Shown one piece after another: positions 23,715 to 32,991 of a stretch of DNA of 64,000 nt. The position numbers and the translations under genes are program-made. The DNA is taken from NCBI GenBank assembly GCA_030263385.1, contig SZOX01000017.1:1-64000 (forward strand), written 5' to 3'. Every line of letters begins with the position of its first letter. Position 1 is the stretch's first letter. The notes under the pieces were generated by a model. The model ran no database searches and was not told where the DNA came from. It worked only from the letters and a program-made list of their open reading frames with translations. The stretch comes from Zeimonas sp003577305. Its GTDB lineage: Bacteria > Pseudomonadota > Gammaproteobacteria > Burkholderiales > Burkholderiaceae_E.

Positions 23715-24453
23715 GTGCCTGCCCCTCGCCGCCGGCATCGACTTCCTCGCCGAGGTAGGCCTCGATCACTGCCGGGTCGTTCAGCACGCGCTGCGTCGGG
23801 CCGTCGGCGAGCACCTTGCCGGCATTCATGCAGACCGAACGTGGACACAGTTCGACCACCACCGGCATGTCGTGGCTCACCAGGATGAAGGTCTGGCCGC
23901 TCTCGTTGCGGCGACGGATGAACGCCGCCATCGTCTCCTTCATCGTCGGGTGCACCGCGGCAAACGGTTCGTCGAGCAGCGCGACACGCGGCGGCACCAT
24001 GAAGCAGGCCCCGAACTCGAGGAGCTTCTTCTGGCCGCCCGAGAGCTGTCCTCCGTCCAGGTGCATCACGTGGCCGAGCTTCAGTTCTTCGAGCAGCTCG
24101 ACCGCCCGTCGCTCCGCCTGCGCTTCGTTCAGTCCCATCGCAATCCCGCAGACGAGCAGGTTGTCGAAGGCGCTCACGCGGTTGAACACGCGGGTCATCT
24201 GGAACATGCGCAGCACGCCCAGCCGGGTGAGCTGCGTCGGGTTCAGGCCGAGCACGCTGCGGCCTTCGAGCTGCACCTGTCCGGCGTCGGCGCGCATGTG
24301 GCCCGAGAGCAGGTTGAGCAACGTGGTCTTTCCCGAGCCGTTGGGCCCGATCAGGCCGAGCAGTTCTCCCTGGGCGACGTCCATGCCGACGCGATCGACC
24401 GCGCGCAGGCCGCCGAAGCGCTTCTCGACGCCACGAATCTCGAGCAGCGCCAT
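23707..24453 (-). CDS. livG: branched-chain-type ABC transporter ATPase (LivG-like)
   Basis: 248 residues from the ATG at 24453; the much longer open frame upstream is a shadow of livM and livH. Walker A G-P-N-G-S-G-K-T (36-43), L-S-G-G-Q-K-K-L-L-E, V-A-L-L-D-E-P-F-A-A-V-H-P and V-S-H-D-M are visible. The C-terminal V-L-A-D-G-P-T-Q-R-V-L-N-D-P-A-V-I-E-A-Y-L-G is typical of LivG. It shares one base with the livM stop (TGATG). Confidence 0.92.
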   Translation of the reverse strand: MALLEIRGVEKRFGGLRAVDRVGMDVAQGELLGLIGPNGSGKTTLLNLLSGHMRADAGQVQLEGRSVLGLNPTQLTRLGVLRMFQMTRVFNRVSAFDNLLVCGIAMGLNEAQAERRAVELLEELKLGHVMHLDGGQLSGGQKKLLEFGACFMVPPRVALLDEPFAAVHPTMKETMAAFIRRRNESGQTFILVSHDMPVVVELCPRSVCMNAGKVLADGPTQRVLNDPAVIEAYLGEEVDAGGEGQAHG

Positions 24454-25433
24454 CACGTCCCCTTCGCTGCGCCCGGCGCGGTCTGGCGTCGCCGCACGGC
24501 CGCTTCGCGCACCAGCCCCCAGAGGCCTTCGCGGAAAAAGCGCGCGAACACGATCACCAAGGCCGCGAACACGATCATCTGGATGTTGCCGACGTCGCGC
24601 AGCATCTCGGAGGCCACGTAGACCAGCACCGCGCCGATCAGCGGCCCCACCAGCGTGCCCATGCCGCCGATCACCACCATCGCGATCACTATGCCGGTCT
24701 GCGCGATCATGCCGAGCTCGGGACTCACCAGCTGCGCGAAGGTGCCGTAGAGGCCGCCGGCGAAGCCGCAGATCGCGCAGCTCACGAGAAATGCCAGCGT
24801 CTTGGCGCGCACCACGTCGATGCCGCGGCTCGCCGCGCCGATCTCGTCGTCGCGGATCGCCTGCAGGAAGCGGCCGGTGGGCGAGCGCAGCAGCAGGAAC
24901 ACGCCGATCGTCACCGCGGTGAGCGCGGCGAGGAACAGGTAGTAATTTCCCAGGCGGCTGTCGGTGAGCGCCGGCACATTCAGGCCCTGGTCGCCGCGGG
25001 TGAAGTCGATCGAGTTGTAGATGACCAGCCGCACGATCTCTGCGAACGACAGCGTGGTGAGCGCAAGGTAGGGACCCGAGAGCCGCAGCACGATCCGCCC
25101 GAGCAGCAGTCCGATGAGGCCGGGCACCACCAGCGACATAGGCAGGCCGACCCACAGTGGCACTTTCCAGTGCCACGCCAGCAGCGCCGTGGTGTAGCCG
25201 CCCAGCATCGCGAAGGCCGCCGGGGCGAGCGAGAACTGTCCGGTGTAGCCGGCGAGCAGGTTCCAGCCCATGGAGAGCATCGCGAAGTACATGCTGACGA
25301 TCAGCACGCCGAGCCAGTACGGCGAAGTGACCGCCAGCGGCACGAGCGCGAGCACCGCGAGCACCACGAGGGACAGGCGCGTCTCCTGCGTGAGCTTGCT
25401 GCGCAGGAAATTCGGATGACGGGGCGCCTGCAC
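24453..25433 (-). CDS. livM: branched-chain-type ABC transporter permease (LivM-like)
   Basis: 326 residues, strongly hydrophobic, with M-G-W-N-L-L-A-G-Y-T-G-Q-F-S-L near the N-terminus and R-D-D-E-I-G-A-A-S-R-G-I-D in the coupling loop, both hallmarks of LivM permeases. It forms the membrane channel with LivH. It follows livH by 3 bp. Confidence 0.92.
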   Translation of the reverse strand: MQAPRHPNFLRSKLTQETRLSLVVLAVLALVPLAVTSPYWLGVLIVSMYFAMLSMGWNLLAGYTGQFSLAPAAFAMLGGYTTALLAWHWKVPLWVGLPMSLVVPGLIGLLLGRIVLRLSGPYLALTTLSFAEIVRLVIYNSIDFTRGDQGLNVPALTDSRLGNYYLFLAALTAVTIGVFLLLRSPTGRFLQAIRDDEIGAASRGIDVVRAKTLAFLVSCAICGFAGGLYGTFAQLVSPELGMIAQTGIVIAMVVIGGMGTLVGPLIGAVLVYVASEMLRDVGNIQMIVFAALVIVFARFFREGLWGLVREAAVRRRQTAPGAAKGT

Positions 25434-25436
25434 GAC

Positions 25437-26327
25437 CTAGACCTCGCGCGTCCGTTCGCCGAACAACCCTTGCGGGCGCAACAGCAGTACGAGGATCAGC
25501 AGCACCAGCCCGAAGGTGTCGCGGTAGTCGTACGAGATGTACACCGCGCCGAAGCTCTCGAGGACGCCGAGTGCGAGCGCCGCGACGATGCTTCCGGGGA
25601 TCGAGCCCATGCCGCCGATCACGACGATCACGTAGGACTTCACCGCGGGGAAGATGCCGACGTCGGGCGCCGGGTTGATGATGGGCGCGAGCAGGGCGCC
25701 CGCGAGCGCGGCCAGCACACCCGAGGCCATGAAGATGATGCTGCTCGCGCGCGCAGTGTCGATGCCGGCGATCGAGGCGCCGAGCCGGTTCTGCGCCACG
25801 GCCTGCACCTGCCGGCCCCACAGCGAGCGCTTGATGAACAGCGCCAGCCCCGCGAGCAACACGATCGCCAGGCCGGCAGTGATCAATTTCTGGCCGCTGA
25901 GCATGAACGGCCCGAGCGCCATGCGCGTGACCTCGGACAGCGCCGGACCGCGCACCGGGTAGGGCCCGACGATCTTGTCGACCAGGTTGATCAGCAGCAG
26001 CGACAGGCCGAAAGTGACCACCACCGCGTATTCGTCCTTCATCAGCGCCCACGAGCCGTAGCCGGCGTACAGCGGACGCATCAGCCAACGCTCGGTTGCC
26101 CAGCCGAGCAACGCGCCCGAGGCGGCCGCCACGGGGAGTGCGAGCCACGGGGAGACGCCGAGCGCGAGCGAGACCAGCGTGTAGGTGTAGGCGCCCACCA
26201 TGTAGAACTCGCCGTGGGCGAAGTTCACGACCTTCAGGATTCCGAAGATCATGGTGAGGCCGACCGCCATCAGCGCGTAGAACAGTCCGATGATCAGCCC
26301 GTTGACGAACAGATCGAGAGCGAGCAA
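25437..26327 (-). CDS. livH: branched-chain-type ABC transporter permease (LivH-like)
   Basis: 296 residues with the LivH N-terminus G-L-F-Y-A-L-M-A-V-G-L-T-M-I-F-G-I-L, then N-F-A-H-G-E-F-Y-M-V-G-A, and the late motif G-S-I-P-G-S-I-V-A-A-L-A-L-G. It is the first of four ABC genes running livH-livM-livG-livF, 88 bp after the solute-binding protein gene. Confidence 0.92.
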   Translation of the reverse strand: MLALDLFVNGLIIGLFYALMAVGLTMIFGILKVVNFAHGEFYMVGAYTYTLVSLALGVSPWLALPVAAASGALLGWATERWLMRPLYAGYGSWALMKDEYAVVVTFGLSLLLINLVDKIVGPYPVRGPALSEVTRMALGPFMLSGQKLITAGLAIVLLAGLALFIKRSLWGRQVQAVAQNRLGASIAGIDTARASSIIFMASGVLAALAGALLAPIINPAPDVGIFPAVKSYVIVVIGGMGSIPGSIVAALALGVLESFGAVYISYDYRDTFGLVLLILVLLLRPQGLFGERTREV

Positions 26328-26415
26328 TCGAGTCTCCGCGCGGCGCGGCGGAGTCTTCGCCCCGCGCGGCCGCTTCGTGGCTGGCGGCCGCGCTGTGGCG
26401 CGGCCGGGCTTGTCG

Positions 26416-27627
26416 TCACTTCGCGGGCTTGAGCACCTTGTCGATCTGCAGCGGCTGGCCCGGAACCTGGATCAGCGTGGTCTTGCTGACCGGCTGGTTC
26501 ACCTCTGTGAGCTGGTAGGTGACATAGGGGATGTCGACCCACTGCTGGTACTTGTAGCCCGGCTCCTGCGAGAACGAGAATTTGCCGCGCGCGCCCTCGA
26601 ACTGGATGCCCTGCAGCGCCTTGATGATCGCGGCGCCGTCGGTCGACTTCGCCTGCTCGATCGCGCGAGCGACCAGCAGCACCGAGTCGACCCCCTGGAA
26701 GATGAGCCGGTTCGGCTCGGTCTTCGCCTGCTTCTGGTAGATCTCGCCGACCTCCTTGCCCAGCGCCGGCATCGGCATCGCCGGGTGGTACAGGCCGAAG
26801 GCCAGCATGTACTTGCCGGCTTCCTTCACGTTCTGCCAGAAGTCGGGATAGTCGGCAATGCCAGCGCCGTCATAGAAGGCGGTCTTCGCGCTGGGTGCGA
26901 CGCCCTGCTCGTAAAACTGGTTCATCAGGATGTAGGCGGCCGGCGGCAGCATCACGTTGACGACCAGATCGGGCGGATTCGCGCGCAGCGGCAGCACCGC
27001 GGGCGTGAAGTCCTTGCCGGCGCGGTCGAGCGCGACGTACTTGTACTGTATCTGCGGCGCCATCTGCTTCAGGAATTCGCCGAGCAGCTTCGCTTGCCCG
27101 ATGCCGTAGTCGGTGTTCTCGGCGAACGCGACCACGCTCTTCACCTTGAGCGCCGCGATCGTCTCGGCCATGGCCGACGAGACGCGGGTGTTGTAGTTGC
27201 CCGGGTTGAAGACCTCGGGATAGCCCTTCGTGCGAATGTCGTCGGACCAGCAGTTGGTGTTGACGTACGGCGTCTTGTAGCGATGAGCGACCTCGATCTC
27301 GGCCAGGCAGACCGAACTCTGGTGACCGCCGGTGACCGCGACCACCTTGTCGCGCGTGATCAGCTTCTCGGTGGCGGCGCGCCCTTTTTCGGGGATGCCC
27401 TGGTTGTCTTCGTAGACGACCTTGAGCGGGCGCCCGAGCACTCCGCCCTTGTCGTTGAGCATCCTGACGGCGATCTCGACACCGTCCTTCACCTGGGTGC
27501 CCTGCACGACCGAGCCGGGGGGCGACTGGGCAATGCTCACGCCGATGACGATCGGCTCGGCCGCATACGAGGCGGCAGCCAGCGCGGTCGCCGAGGCGGC
27601 GAGCGCGATCCGGAACAGGTTCTTCAT
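26416..27627 (-). CDS. periplasmic substrate-binding protein of the ABC importer (Peripla_BP_6 family)
   Basis: 403 residues starting at 27627 with a Sec signal peptide (about residues 1-23, ending S-Y-A-A). The mature part begins I-V-I-G-V-S-I-A-Q-S-P-P-G-S and has V-A-V-T-G-G-H-Q-S-S-V-C-L-A, typical of type I periplasmic binding proteins for amino acids, amides and urea. The neighbouring amidase and AllA-like genes suggest an amide or ureide ligand, but that is inference. The much longer open frame upstream is a shadow of the amidase gene. Confidence 0.9.
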   Translation of the reverse strand: MKNLFRIALAASATALAAASYAAEPIVIGVSIAQSPPGSVVQGTQVKDGVEIAVRMLNDKGGVLGRPLKVVYEDNQGIPEKGRAATEKLITRDKVVAVTGGHQSSVCLAEIEVAHRYKTPYVNTNCWSDDIRTKGYPEVFNPGNYNTRVSSAMAETIAALKVKSVVAFAENTDYGIGQAKLLGEFLKQMAPQIQYKYVALDRAGKDFTPAVLPLRANPPDLVVNVMLPPAAYILMNQFYEQGVAPSAKTAFYDGAGIADYPDFWQNVKEAGKYMLAFGLYHPAMPMPALGKEVGEIYQKQAKTEPNRLIFQGVDSVLLVARAIEQAKSTDGAAIIKALQGIQFEGARGKFSFSQEPGYKYQQWVDIPYVTYQLTEVNQPVSKTTLIQVPGQPLQIDKVLKPAK

Positions 27628-27638
27628 GGTGTTCTCCT

Positions 27639-29192
27639 TCAGGGGGTCGTCTTCAGCAGGTCTTCGAGGCGGGCGGCGACGTTCAGCACGCGCCAGTCGT
27701 CGCCGCGCCGGCCGGCGATCTGCACGCCGATCGGCAGGCCGTTGTCGCCGCGGCCGCAGGGCAGCGTGAGTGCGGGCATGCCGGTGAGGTTGAACGGCAT
27801 CGTGAGCGCGGTGACGGCGGTGTGCAACGGGATGTCGCGGCCGCCGATGCGCGCCGAGCCGGCTCCGGAGCGCGGGGGCTCGATGCGCAGCGTCGGGGTG
27901 ACCAGGACATCGACCTCGCGCATGGCGGCGGCAAACATTGCGGCGAGCACCGCGCGCCCGCGTTGAGCGCGCACGTACCAGGTGGCAGGCAGGAACTGGC
28001 CGACTTCGAGGCGCACGCGCACGTCGGCGCCCAGCGTTTCGGGGCGCTCGACCAGCCGTTGCCAGTGCAACTCGGTTGCCTCGCTGCACAGCGTCACGAA
28101 CTGCAGCGCGGCGCTGCGTTCGACACCGGGCAGGTCGATCGGGACCAGCGCAGCGCCGTCGTCGCGCATGCGCGCGAGCACGGCGCGCACCGCACGCGCC
28201 ACGTCGTCGGCCAGCGGGTCGTAGAAGTAGTTCTCGGGCACCCCGACGCGCAGGCCGGCGAGCGGTGCGGGAGCGGCGACCCGCGCCGGTTGGCCGGCCA
28301 TCACCGAGAACATCAGTGCTGCGTCGGTCACGCTGGCGGCGATCGGCCCGATGTGGTCGAGGCTCGCGCCGAGCGTCTGCGCGCCCTCGCGCGCAATCGC
28401 GTCGAAGCTCGGCTTGAAGCCGACCACGCCGCAGCAGGAAGCGGGCAGGCGGATCGAGCCGGCGGTGTCGGTGCCGATCGCGAGCCTGACGATGCCAGCC
28501 GCGACCGCGGCGGCCGAGCCGCCGCTCGAGCCACCCGGGGTGTATCCGGCTGCGCGGGGATTGGCCACCCACCCGTGGTGGGGGTTTTCGCTGGTGATGC
28601 CGTAGGCGAGTTCGTGCAGATTGGCAGTGCCGACGACGAGCGCGCCGGCCTCGCGCAGTCGCGCGACCGCGAGTGCATCGTGCGCGGAAGGTGCCGGCGC
28701 CGGTCCGCCGCTGCCGTTGGTCTGCGGAAAGCCGGCGACCGGCATCAGGTCTTTCACCGCCACTGGCACGCCCATCAGCGGCATTGGCGCCCCGCCGCGC
28801 AGGCGTTGTGCCGCGACCGAGGCCGCCGTGTCGAGCGCGGCGGGTTCGGCAAGCGCGATGAATGCGTTCAGGTGTTTCTGCCGCACCGCTTCGGCAAGCG
28901 CCGCCTGTGCCGGGGCTGCGGCGCGCTCGGGCGCGGCACGGCAATCGCGCGCGATCGCGGCTGCGCCGCCGGCATCGTCGGAGGGTGGCGTGCCGCCGTC
29001 GGCGACCACCGCCGGCGGTTGCGAGAGGTAGCCGAGCTCGGGCTCGGGCCGCAGCGCGTCGAATACGTCGAGTTCGGGCAGGTTGACGCGCAGCCGTTCC
29101 AGCCACGCGGCATGCCGGTCGACGTGCGGGTAACGGCCAAGGCGCGCGATGCCGTCTACGGATAGCTCGAAACGCTCGAGGAGGTCGGTCAT
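27639..29192 (-). CDS. amidase-signature-family amidase
   Basis: 517 residues from the ATG at 29192 (the frame is open further up without homology). An ~70-residue N-terminal extension precedes the amidase core. The Ser-Ser-Lys triad is visible: Lys in A-V-K-D-L-M near 145, the first Ser in the G-G-S-S-G-G-S region near 220, and the nucleophile in D-T-A-G-S-I-R-L-P-A-S near 244. It hydrolyses an amide to acid and ammonia, and probably acts on the compound brought in by the adjacent importer, whose binding-protein gene starts 11 bp downstream. It is transcribed divergently from the GntR regulator. Confidence 0.9.
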   Translation of the reverse strand: MTDLLERFELSVDGIARLGRYPHVDRHAAWLERLRVNLPELDVFDALRPEPELGYLSQPPAVVADGGTPPSDDAGGAAAIARDCRAAPERAAAPAQAALAEAVRQKHLNAFIALAEPAALDTAASVAAQRLRGGAPMPLMGVPVAVKDLMPVAGFPQTNGSGGPAPAPSAHDALAVARLREAGALVVGTANLHELAYGITSENPHHGWVANPRAAGYTPGGSSGGSAAAVAAGIVRLAIGTDTAGSIRLPASCCGVVGFKPSFDAIAREGAQTLGASLDHIGPIAASVTDAALMFSVMAGQPARVAAPAPLAGLRVGVPENYFYDPLADDVARAVRAVLARMRDDGAALVPIDLPGVERSAALQFVTLCSEATELHWQRLVERPETLGADVRVRLEVGQFLPATWYVRAQRGRAVLAAMFAAAMREVDVLVTPTLRIEPPRSGAGSARIGGRDIPLHTAVTALTMPFNLTGMPALTLPCGRGDNGLPIGVQIAGRRGDDWRVLNVAARLEDLLKTTP

Positions 29193-29257
29193 CTGCGGGT
29201 GAGCTGCGCGTTCGCGCGATTGTCGGGAATGTGGATGTGTACCCTCGCGCGCTACGC

Positions 29258-29296
29258 TATAGTGCGCGGCAGACCGGTCGGACTGGTCTGACCAGT
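29258..29296 (+). promoter_or_regulatory. GntR promoter element and operator palindrome
   Basis: TATAGT at 29258-29263 is a -10-like element for the gntR gene. Just downstream lies ACTGGTC-T-GACCAGT (29282-29296), a 15-bp palindrome with perfect 7-bp arms. Palindromes of the TGGTCNGACCA type are characteristic operators of FadR/FCD-type GntR regulators. Its position in the 140-bp gap between the divergent gntR and amidase/importer operons suits control of both. Confidence 0.8.
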
Positions 29297-29332
29297 TTGC
29301 GGCCATGGTGCCCAGAGAACCTTCGGCTGTCA

Positions 29333-30031
29333 ATGTCGATCATGACCACCGTCGAACGCGTCGCGCAGCAGCTTCAGACGCGGATTCGACGCAAGGAGTG
29401 GGCGCGTCGGGGCAAGCTTCCCGGCCAGCGCCAGCTGTCCGAGGAACTCGGCGTGAGCCGCGCCTCGCTGCGCGAGGCGATCACGATGCTCGAGAGCCTC
29501 GGACTGCTGCGCAGCGAGGCGGGGCGGGGCGTATTCATCGTTCGACCCGGCGAGAAGACCGCGGATGCGATCCGTGGGCGCTGGCGTTTCCAGGGCCGCT
29601 ACGCGCTGCGCGACGTCTACCTGGTGCGCAACGAACTCGAGGAACTCGCCGCGGCAATGGCTGCGGGCGCAATCACGCGGGCGGGTCTCGCACGGCTTCG
29701 AGTCACGATCGAGCGCATGCGCGCTGCTGCCGACGCGGGCAACTTGGTGGGGATGTCGGAGGCCGATCGGGCATTTCACGCGCACATCTTCGAGATCGCC
29801 GGCAGCCCGATGCTGCGCGACATCGCGGAGGGCATCGCCGACGTCATCGAGAGCAGCCGGCAGCTGGCTTTCGCAGACCGTGAGCGGGTGCGCGAACCGA
29901 TCGACGAGCACCTGCGGATCGTCGAGGCGCTGGCCACGGGAAGCCCGAAGGCGGCGCGCGCGGCGATGCGCGCGCACATCCGCAACGCCGCCGATCGCGT
30001 CGGCCTCGCGCTCGGAATTCCCGGAGCCTGA
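29333..30031 (+). CDS. GntR-family regulator, FadR/FCD subfamily
   Basis: 232 residues from the ATG at 29333 (29342 also possible). The N-terminal winged helix reads L-P-G-Q-R-Q-L-S-E-E-L-G-V-S-R-A-S-L-R-E-A, then L-G-L-L-R-S-E-A-G-R-G-V-F-I. The C-terminal FCD domain shows R-N-E-L-E-E-L-A-A-A-M, D-R-A-F-H-A-H-I-F and E-H-L-R-I-V-E-A-L, including the metal-binding Asp/His set. It is divergent from the amidase/importer operon and presumably represses it until a carboxylate metabolite binds. Confidence 0.93.
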   Translation: MSIMTTVERVAQQLQTRIRRKEWARRGKLPGQRQLSEELGVSRASLREAITMLESLGLLRSEAGRGVFIVRPGEKTADAIRGRWRFQGRYALRDVYLVRNELEELAAAMAAGAITRAGLARLRVTIERMRAAADAGNLVGMSEADRAFHAHIFEIAGSPMLRDIAEGIADVIESSRQLAFADRERVREPIDEHLRIVEALATGSPKAARAAMRAHIRNAADRVGLALGIPGA

Positions 30032-30082
30032 CAGGAAACGCGCATGCAGCGCATCCTGGTCACGATCGAGCGCGCCCCGTGT

Positions 30083-30391
30083 TCACCGCTCGGGAGGCAC
30101 GGCCTCGCTGGCCGGCGAGCGTGCCGCTTCGGCCAGCACGTAGCGCAGGCACTCCTCGACGCCGGTTGCCGACAACGCCTCGCCGGGTCGCGGCGTGAGC
30201 GCGAGCACCGTGGCGTCGCCGTCGCGCCGCGTGTCGCAGGCGCCGATCTTCGCGCACTCGCCCGACGGACAGGACCACCAGCTCGTGCTGCGACAGGCGC
30301 ACACCCGGTCGAAGACGTCCTGCTCGTCGCGAGTGGCGTTCACGATCCGGACCAGCAGTTCGTTGCCTTGCCTTTCGATCCTGAAACCCAT
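30083..30391 (-). CDS. small cysteine-containing hypothetical protein
   Basis: 102 residues starting M-G-F-R-I-E-R-Q-G-N-E-L-L-V-R-I-V-N-A-T. The middle is cysteine rich (V-C-A-C-R-S-T-S-W-W-S-C-P-S-G-E-C-A-K), suggesting metal binding or disulfides. No signal peptide. I recognise no family. Codon usage is normal for the window and a GGAG-like site precedes the start. It is convergent with gntR and divergent from the exonuclease gene. Confidence 0.6.
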   Translation of the reverse strand: MGFRIERQGNELLVRIVNATRDEQDVFDRVCACRSTSWWSCPSGECAKIGACDTRRDGDATVLALTPRPGEALSATGVEECLRYVLAEAARSPASEAVPPER

Positions 30392-30620
30392 CTCTCCTCC
30401 TTCGCGGCCGCGGCCGCCGCCGCTTCGTGCGCGGCATCGGGCTCACTCTATCCCCCCGCGCCGCCATGTCAACCTGCGGATCCGGCCTGCGTCGGCTCCG
30501 GTCGTTGCGGGTCGACGCGTCATCGCGCAGCGGCACCGCGCGGCGCCGCCGCTGCCCGGCGTGCGGCCGCTCCCCCAGCCGCGCAGCCGCTATCATCGGC
30601 GCCGAGCCGGATGTGCGACG

Positions 30621-31244
30621 ATGCAGACCGTAGCCGTCATCGACTTCGAGACCACCGGCATTTCGCCCGACGCGGGCGCGCGTGCGACCGAGATCGCCGC
30701 GGTGCTGCTTCGCGACGGCCGCGTCGTCGACCGCTACCAGAGCCTGATGAATGCGGGCACCTGGGTGCCGCCGTTCATCGAGCAGCTCACCGGGATCAGC
30801 AACGCGATGGTGCGCGCCGCACCGCCGGCGCGCACGGTGATGCGCGAAGTCGCCGACTTCGTCGGCGTGCATCCGCTGGTGGCGCACAACGCGTCGTTCG
30901 ACTGCAGGTTCTGGGACGCCGAGCTCGGCCGCATCGGACGCAGGCGGATGCAGGAGTTCGCCTGCACGATGCTGCTCGCGCGGCGCATCTATCCCGAGGC
31001 ACCGAACCACAAGCTGGGCACGCTGGTGGAGTTCGCGGGCCTGCCGGTGGCGGGCCGGCATCACCGCGCGCTGGCCGACGCCGAGATGGCGGCCAGCCTG
31101 CTGATGAGGCTCGAGCAGGAGCTCGAGCGACGGTTCGGGCTCGGGCCGATCACGCACGAATTGCTGCGCGAGATCCAGTCGTCGTCTCGCCACGCGATGC
31201 ACGAGTGCATCGCCCGGCACGGCGGTCGCGTCCGACGCGTGTAA
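30621..31244 (+). CDS. DnaQ-like DEDDh 3'-5' exonuclease
   Basis: 207 residues from the ATG at 30621. The motifs are complete: Exo I V-I-D-F-E-T-T-G, Exo II V-A-H-N-A-S-F-D, and Exo III H-H-R-A-L-A-D-A-E with the catalytic His. The length and the C-terminal helical tail fit stand-alone proofreading-type exonucleases (PolC/DnaQ-like) rather than RNase T. It stands alone. Confidence 0.9.
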   Translation: MQTVAVIDFETTGISPDAGARATEIAAVLLRDGRVVDRYQSLMNAGTWVPPFIEQLTGISNAMVRAAPPARTVMREVADFVGVHPLVAHNASFDCRFWDAELGRIGRRRMQEFACTMLLARRIYPEAPNHKLGTLVEFAGLPVAGRHHRALADAEMAASLLMRLEQELERRFGLGPITHELLREIQSSSRHAMHECIARHGGRVRRV

Positions 31245-31278
31245 CGGCGACCGAGCCGCGCACCGCGACGGCCCGCGC

Positions 31279-32373
31279 TCAGCGCGCTGCCAGCCGCCGC
31301 AGCTGCAACGTCCACGCGCCGAGCCCGGCGATCAGCGCCGCGAAACCGATCCAGCCTCCGAGCCACGGCACGCGCGAAGCGAGCGCGAGCACCAGCACGC
31401 CGAGCATGGCCGCGACGACGCGCCACCCGGTGCGATCGGCGCGGGCCGACGCGCCGCGCGCCAGCAGCCAGTCGCCGACCGCGATGCCCGTGCTGGCCCA
31501 GGCCACCGGCAACAGCGCGAGCCAGGCGAACACGAGCAGCAGCGCGAGCGGAACGCCGATGATGGTCACGAGCAGCAGCACGGCGGCGATCGGCGCGCAG
31601 ACGAGCGCCACGAAGCCGAGCACCAGGCTGAAACCCGGCCGGCCGCGCAGCGATTCCGAGACCGAGGCGCTGAGCCGCGGCGTGACGGCCACCAGCAGCG
31701 CCGCCAGCAGCATCAGGCCGGTGGTCCAGAACAGGCCGGCGCCCCGGCGCATCTCTCGCGCTTCGGACGACCACTTCGCCAGGTCGGGGCCGACGCGCAC
31801 GATCTCGCCGACGACCTGCGCGGCAGGGTCGCGCTCGAGCGGCTCGGTGCTGCGATACCGCAGCGTGCCGGCGATGCGCGCATTCGGCCCGATCTCCAGC
31901 GTGCCGGCGACCGCCTCGACGTCGCCGCCGATCGGCGCGTCGATCAGCAGGGTTCCGGCGCCCGCGCTCAGGTGGCCGTTGACCGCGCCGCGCACCGCGA
32001 TGCGGCCGGCCGCCGCGCCCAGGTTGCCGGCGATCTGTGCCTTCGGCCCGATCTCGATCTCGCCGCCGGCGAGTCGCGCGTTGCGCGCCACGCGCCCGAC
32101 CAGCGAGAGTTGCCCGGCCGCCGCGTGCACCGATTGCCCGACGCTTCCGCCGATGCGGACCTTGCCGCCCGCCGCGACGACGCCGCCGGCGACGTCGGTG
32201 TCGACGTCGACGCTGCCGCCAGCGGCGATCAGGTCGCCTGCCACGGGCGCGACCTCGGTGACGGTGCCGCCGGCGACGAAACGGTCGGACGCCGGCGGCG
32301 CGGCGCGCGCGAGCGGCGCGCCGCCGGCAATCGACAGGGCGACGAACGACGCAGCGACGGTCGCGGAGCGCAT
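31279..32373 (-). CDS. secreted/membrane bactofilin-like beta-solenoid protein
   Basis: 364 residues. A signal peptide (A-L-S-I-A-G-G-A-P-L-A-R-A-A) leads to about 150 residues of short repeats such as G-G-S-V-D-V-D-T-D-V-A-G-G-V-V-A-A-G-G-K, the look of a bactofilin-like polymer-forming beta-helix. The C-terminal ~160 residues hold four to five membrane helices. Similar proteins are called polymer-forming cytoskeletal family, though here the repeats would lie outside the cytoplasm. Function unknown. Confidence 0.75.
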   Translation of the reverse strand: MRSATVAASFVALSIAGGAPLARAAPPASDRFVAGGTVTEVAPVAGDLIAAGGSVDVDTDVAGGVVAAGGKVRIGGSVGQSVHAAAGQLSLVGRVARNARLAGGEIEIGPKAQIAGNLGAAAGRIAVRGAVNGHLSAGAGTLLIDAPIGGDVEAVAGTLEIGPNARIAGTLRYRSTEPLERDPAAQVVGEIVRVGPDLAKWSSEAREMRRGAGLFWTTGLMLLAALLVAVTPRLSASVSESLRGRPGFSLVLGFVALVCAPIAAVLLLVTIIGVPLALLLVFAWLALLPVAWASTGIAVGDWLLARGASARADRTGWRVVAAMLGVLVLALASRVPWLGGWIGFAALIAGLGAWTLQLRRLAAR

Positions 32374-32504
32374 GGTTTACTCCCCACGGTGTGGGCCGTT
32401 GTCGCCACGATACACCCGCGCCGTCGTCGTCTCGAGTCGGGGTCGATGCGCCCGGCGGGCGGAGCGTTCATACTCCCGACCGAGATCCGGCCCGGAGACA
32501 CGCC

Positions 32505-32951
32505 ATGTACGACCGCATCCTCGTCCCCATCGACGGCAGCCCCACCTCCGAGCGCGCGCTCGCCGAGGCCGCCGGGCTCGCCCGGCTGTGCGCCGCGAAG
32601 CTGCGCCTGCTGCACGTGATGGATCCGCTGATGTACATCACCGGCTACGAGCGGCCCGACGTGTTCGTGCGCGAGATCGAGCCGGCGCTGCGCAAGGCCG
32701 CGCAGGACCTGCTCGCCAAGGCGCGCGAAAGCGTCACCGACGAACGGGTGCAGGTCGAGACGGCACTCGTCGAAAGCCAGGGCGAGCGGGTGTCCGACAT
32801 CATCGTCGAGCAGGCGAAGGCCTGGCCGGCCGACCTCGTCGTGATCGGCACGCACGGCCGGCGCGGGGTCGATCGGGTGCTGATGGGCAGCGATGCCGAG
32901 CAAGTGGCGCGCCGCTCGCCGGTGCCGGTGCTGCTGGTGCGGATGAAGTAG
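32505..32951 (+). CDS. universal stress protein (UspA family)
   Basis: 148 residues from the ATG at 32505 with GGAG at 32493-32496. It has M-Y-D-R-I-L-V-P-I-D-G-S-P-T-S at the start and the ATP-binding signature G-T-H-G-R-R-G-V-D-R-V-L-M-G-S-D-A, ending P-V-P-V-L-L-V-R. A stretch of ~35 residues including M-Y-I-T-G-Y-E-R-P-D between the two halves is longer than in the 20791 paralogue. Confidence 0.92.
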   Translation: MYDRILVPIDGSPTSERALAEAAGLARLCAAKLRLLHVMDPLMYITGYERPDVFVREIEPALRKAAQDLLAKARESVTDERVQVETALVESQGERVSDIIVEQAKAWPADLVVIGTHGRRGVDRVLMGSDAEQVARRSPVPVLLVRMK

Positions 32952-32991
32952 GCGCGCCGGGCCCGGCGGGCCGGCGGAGCGCCCTGCGGGC

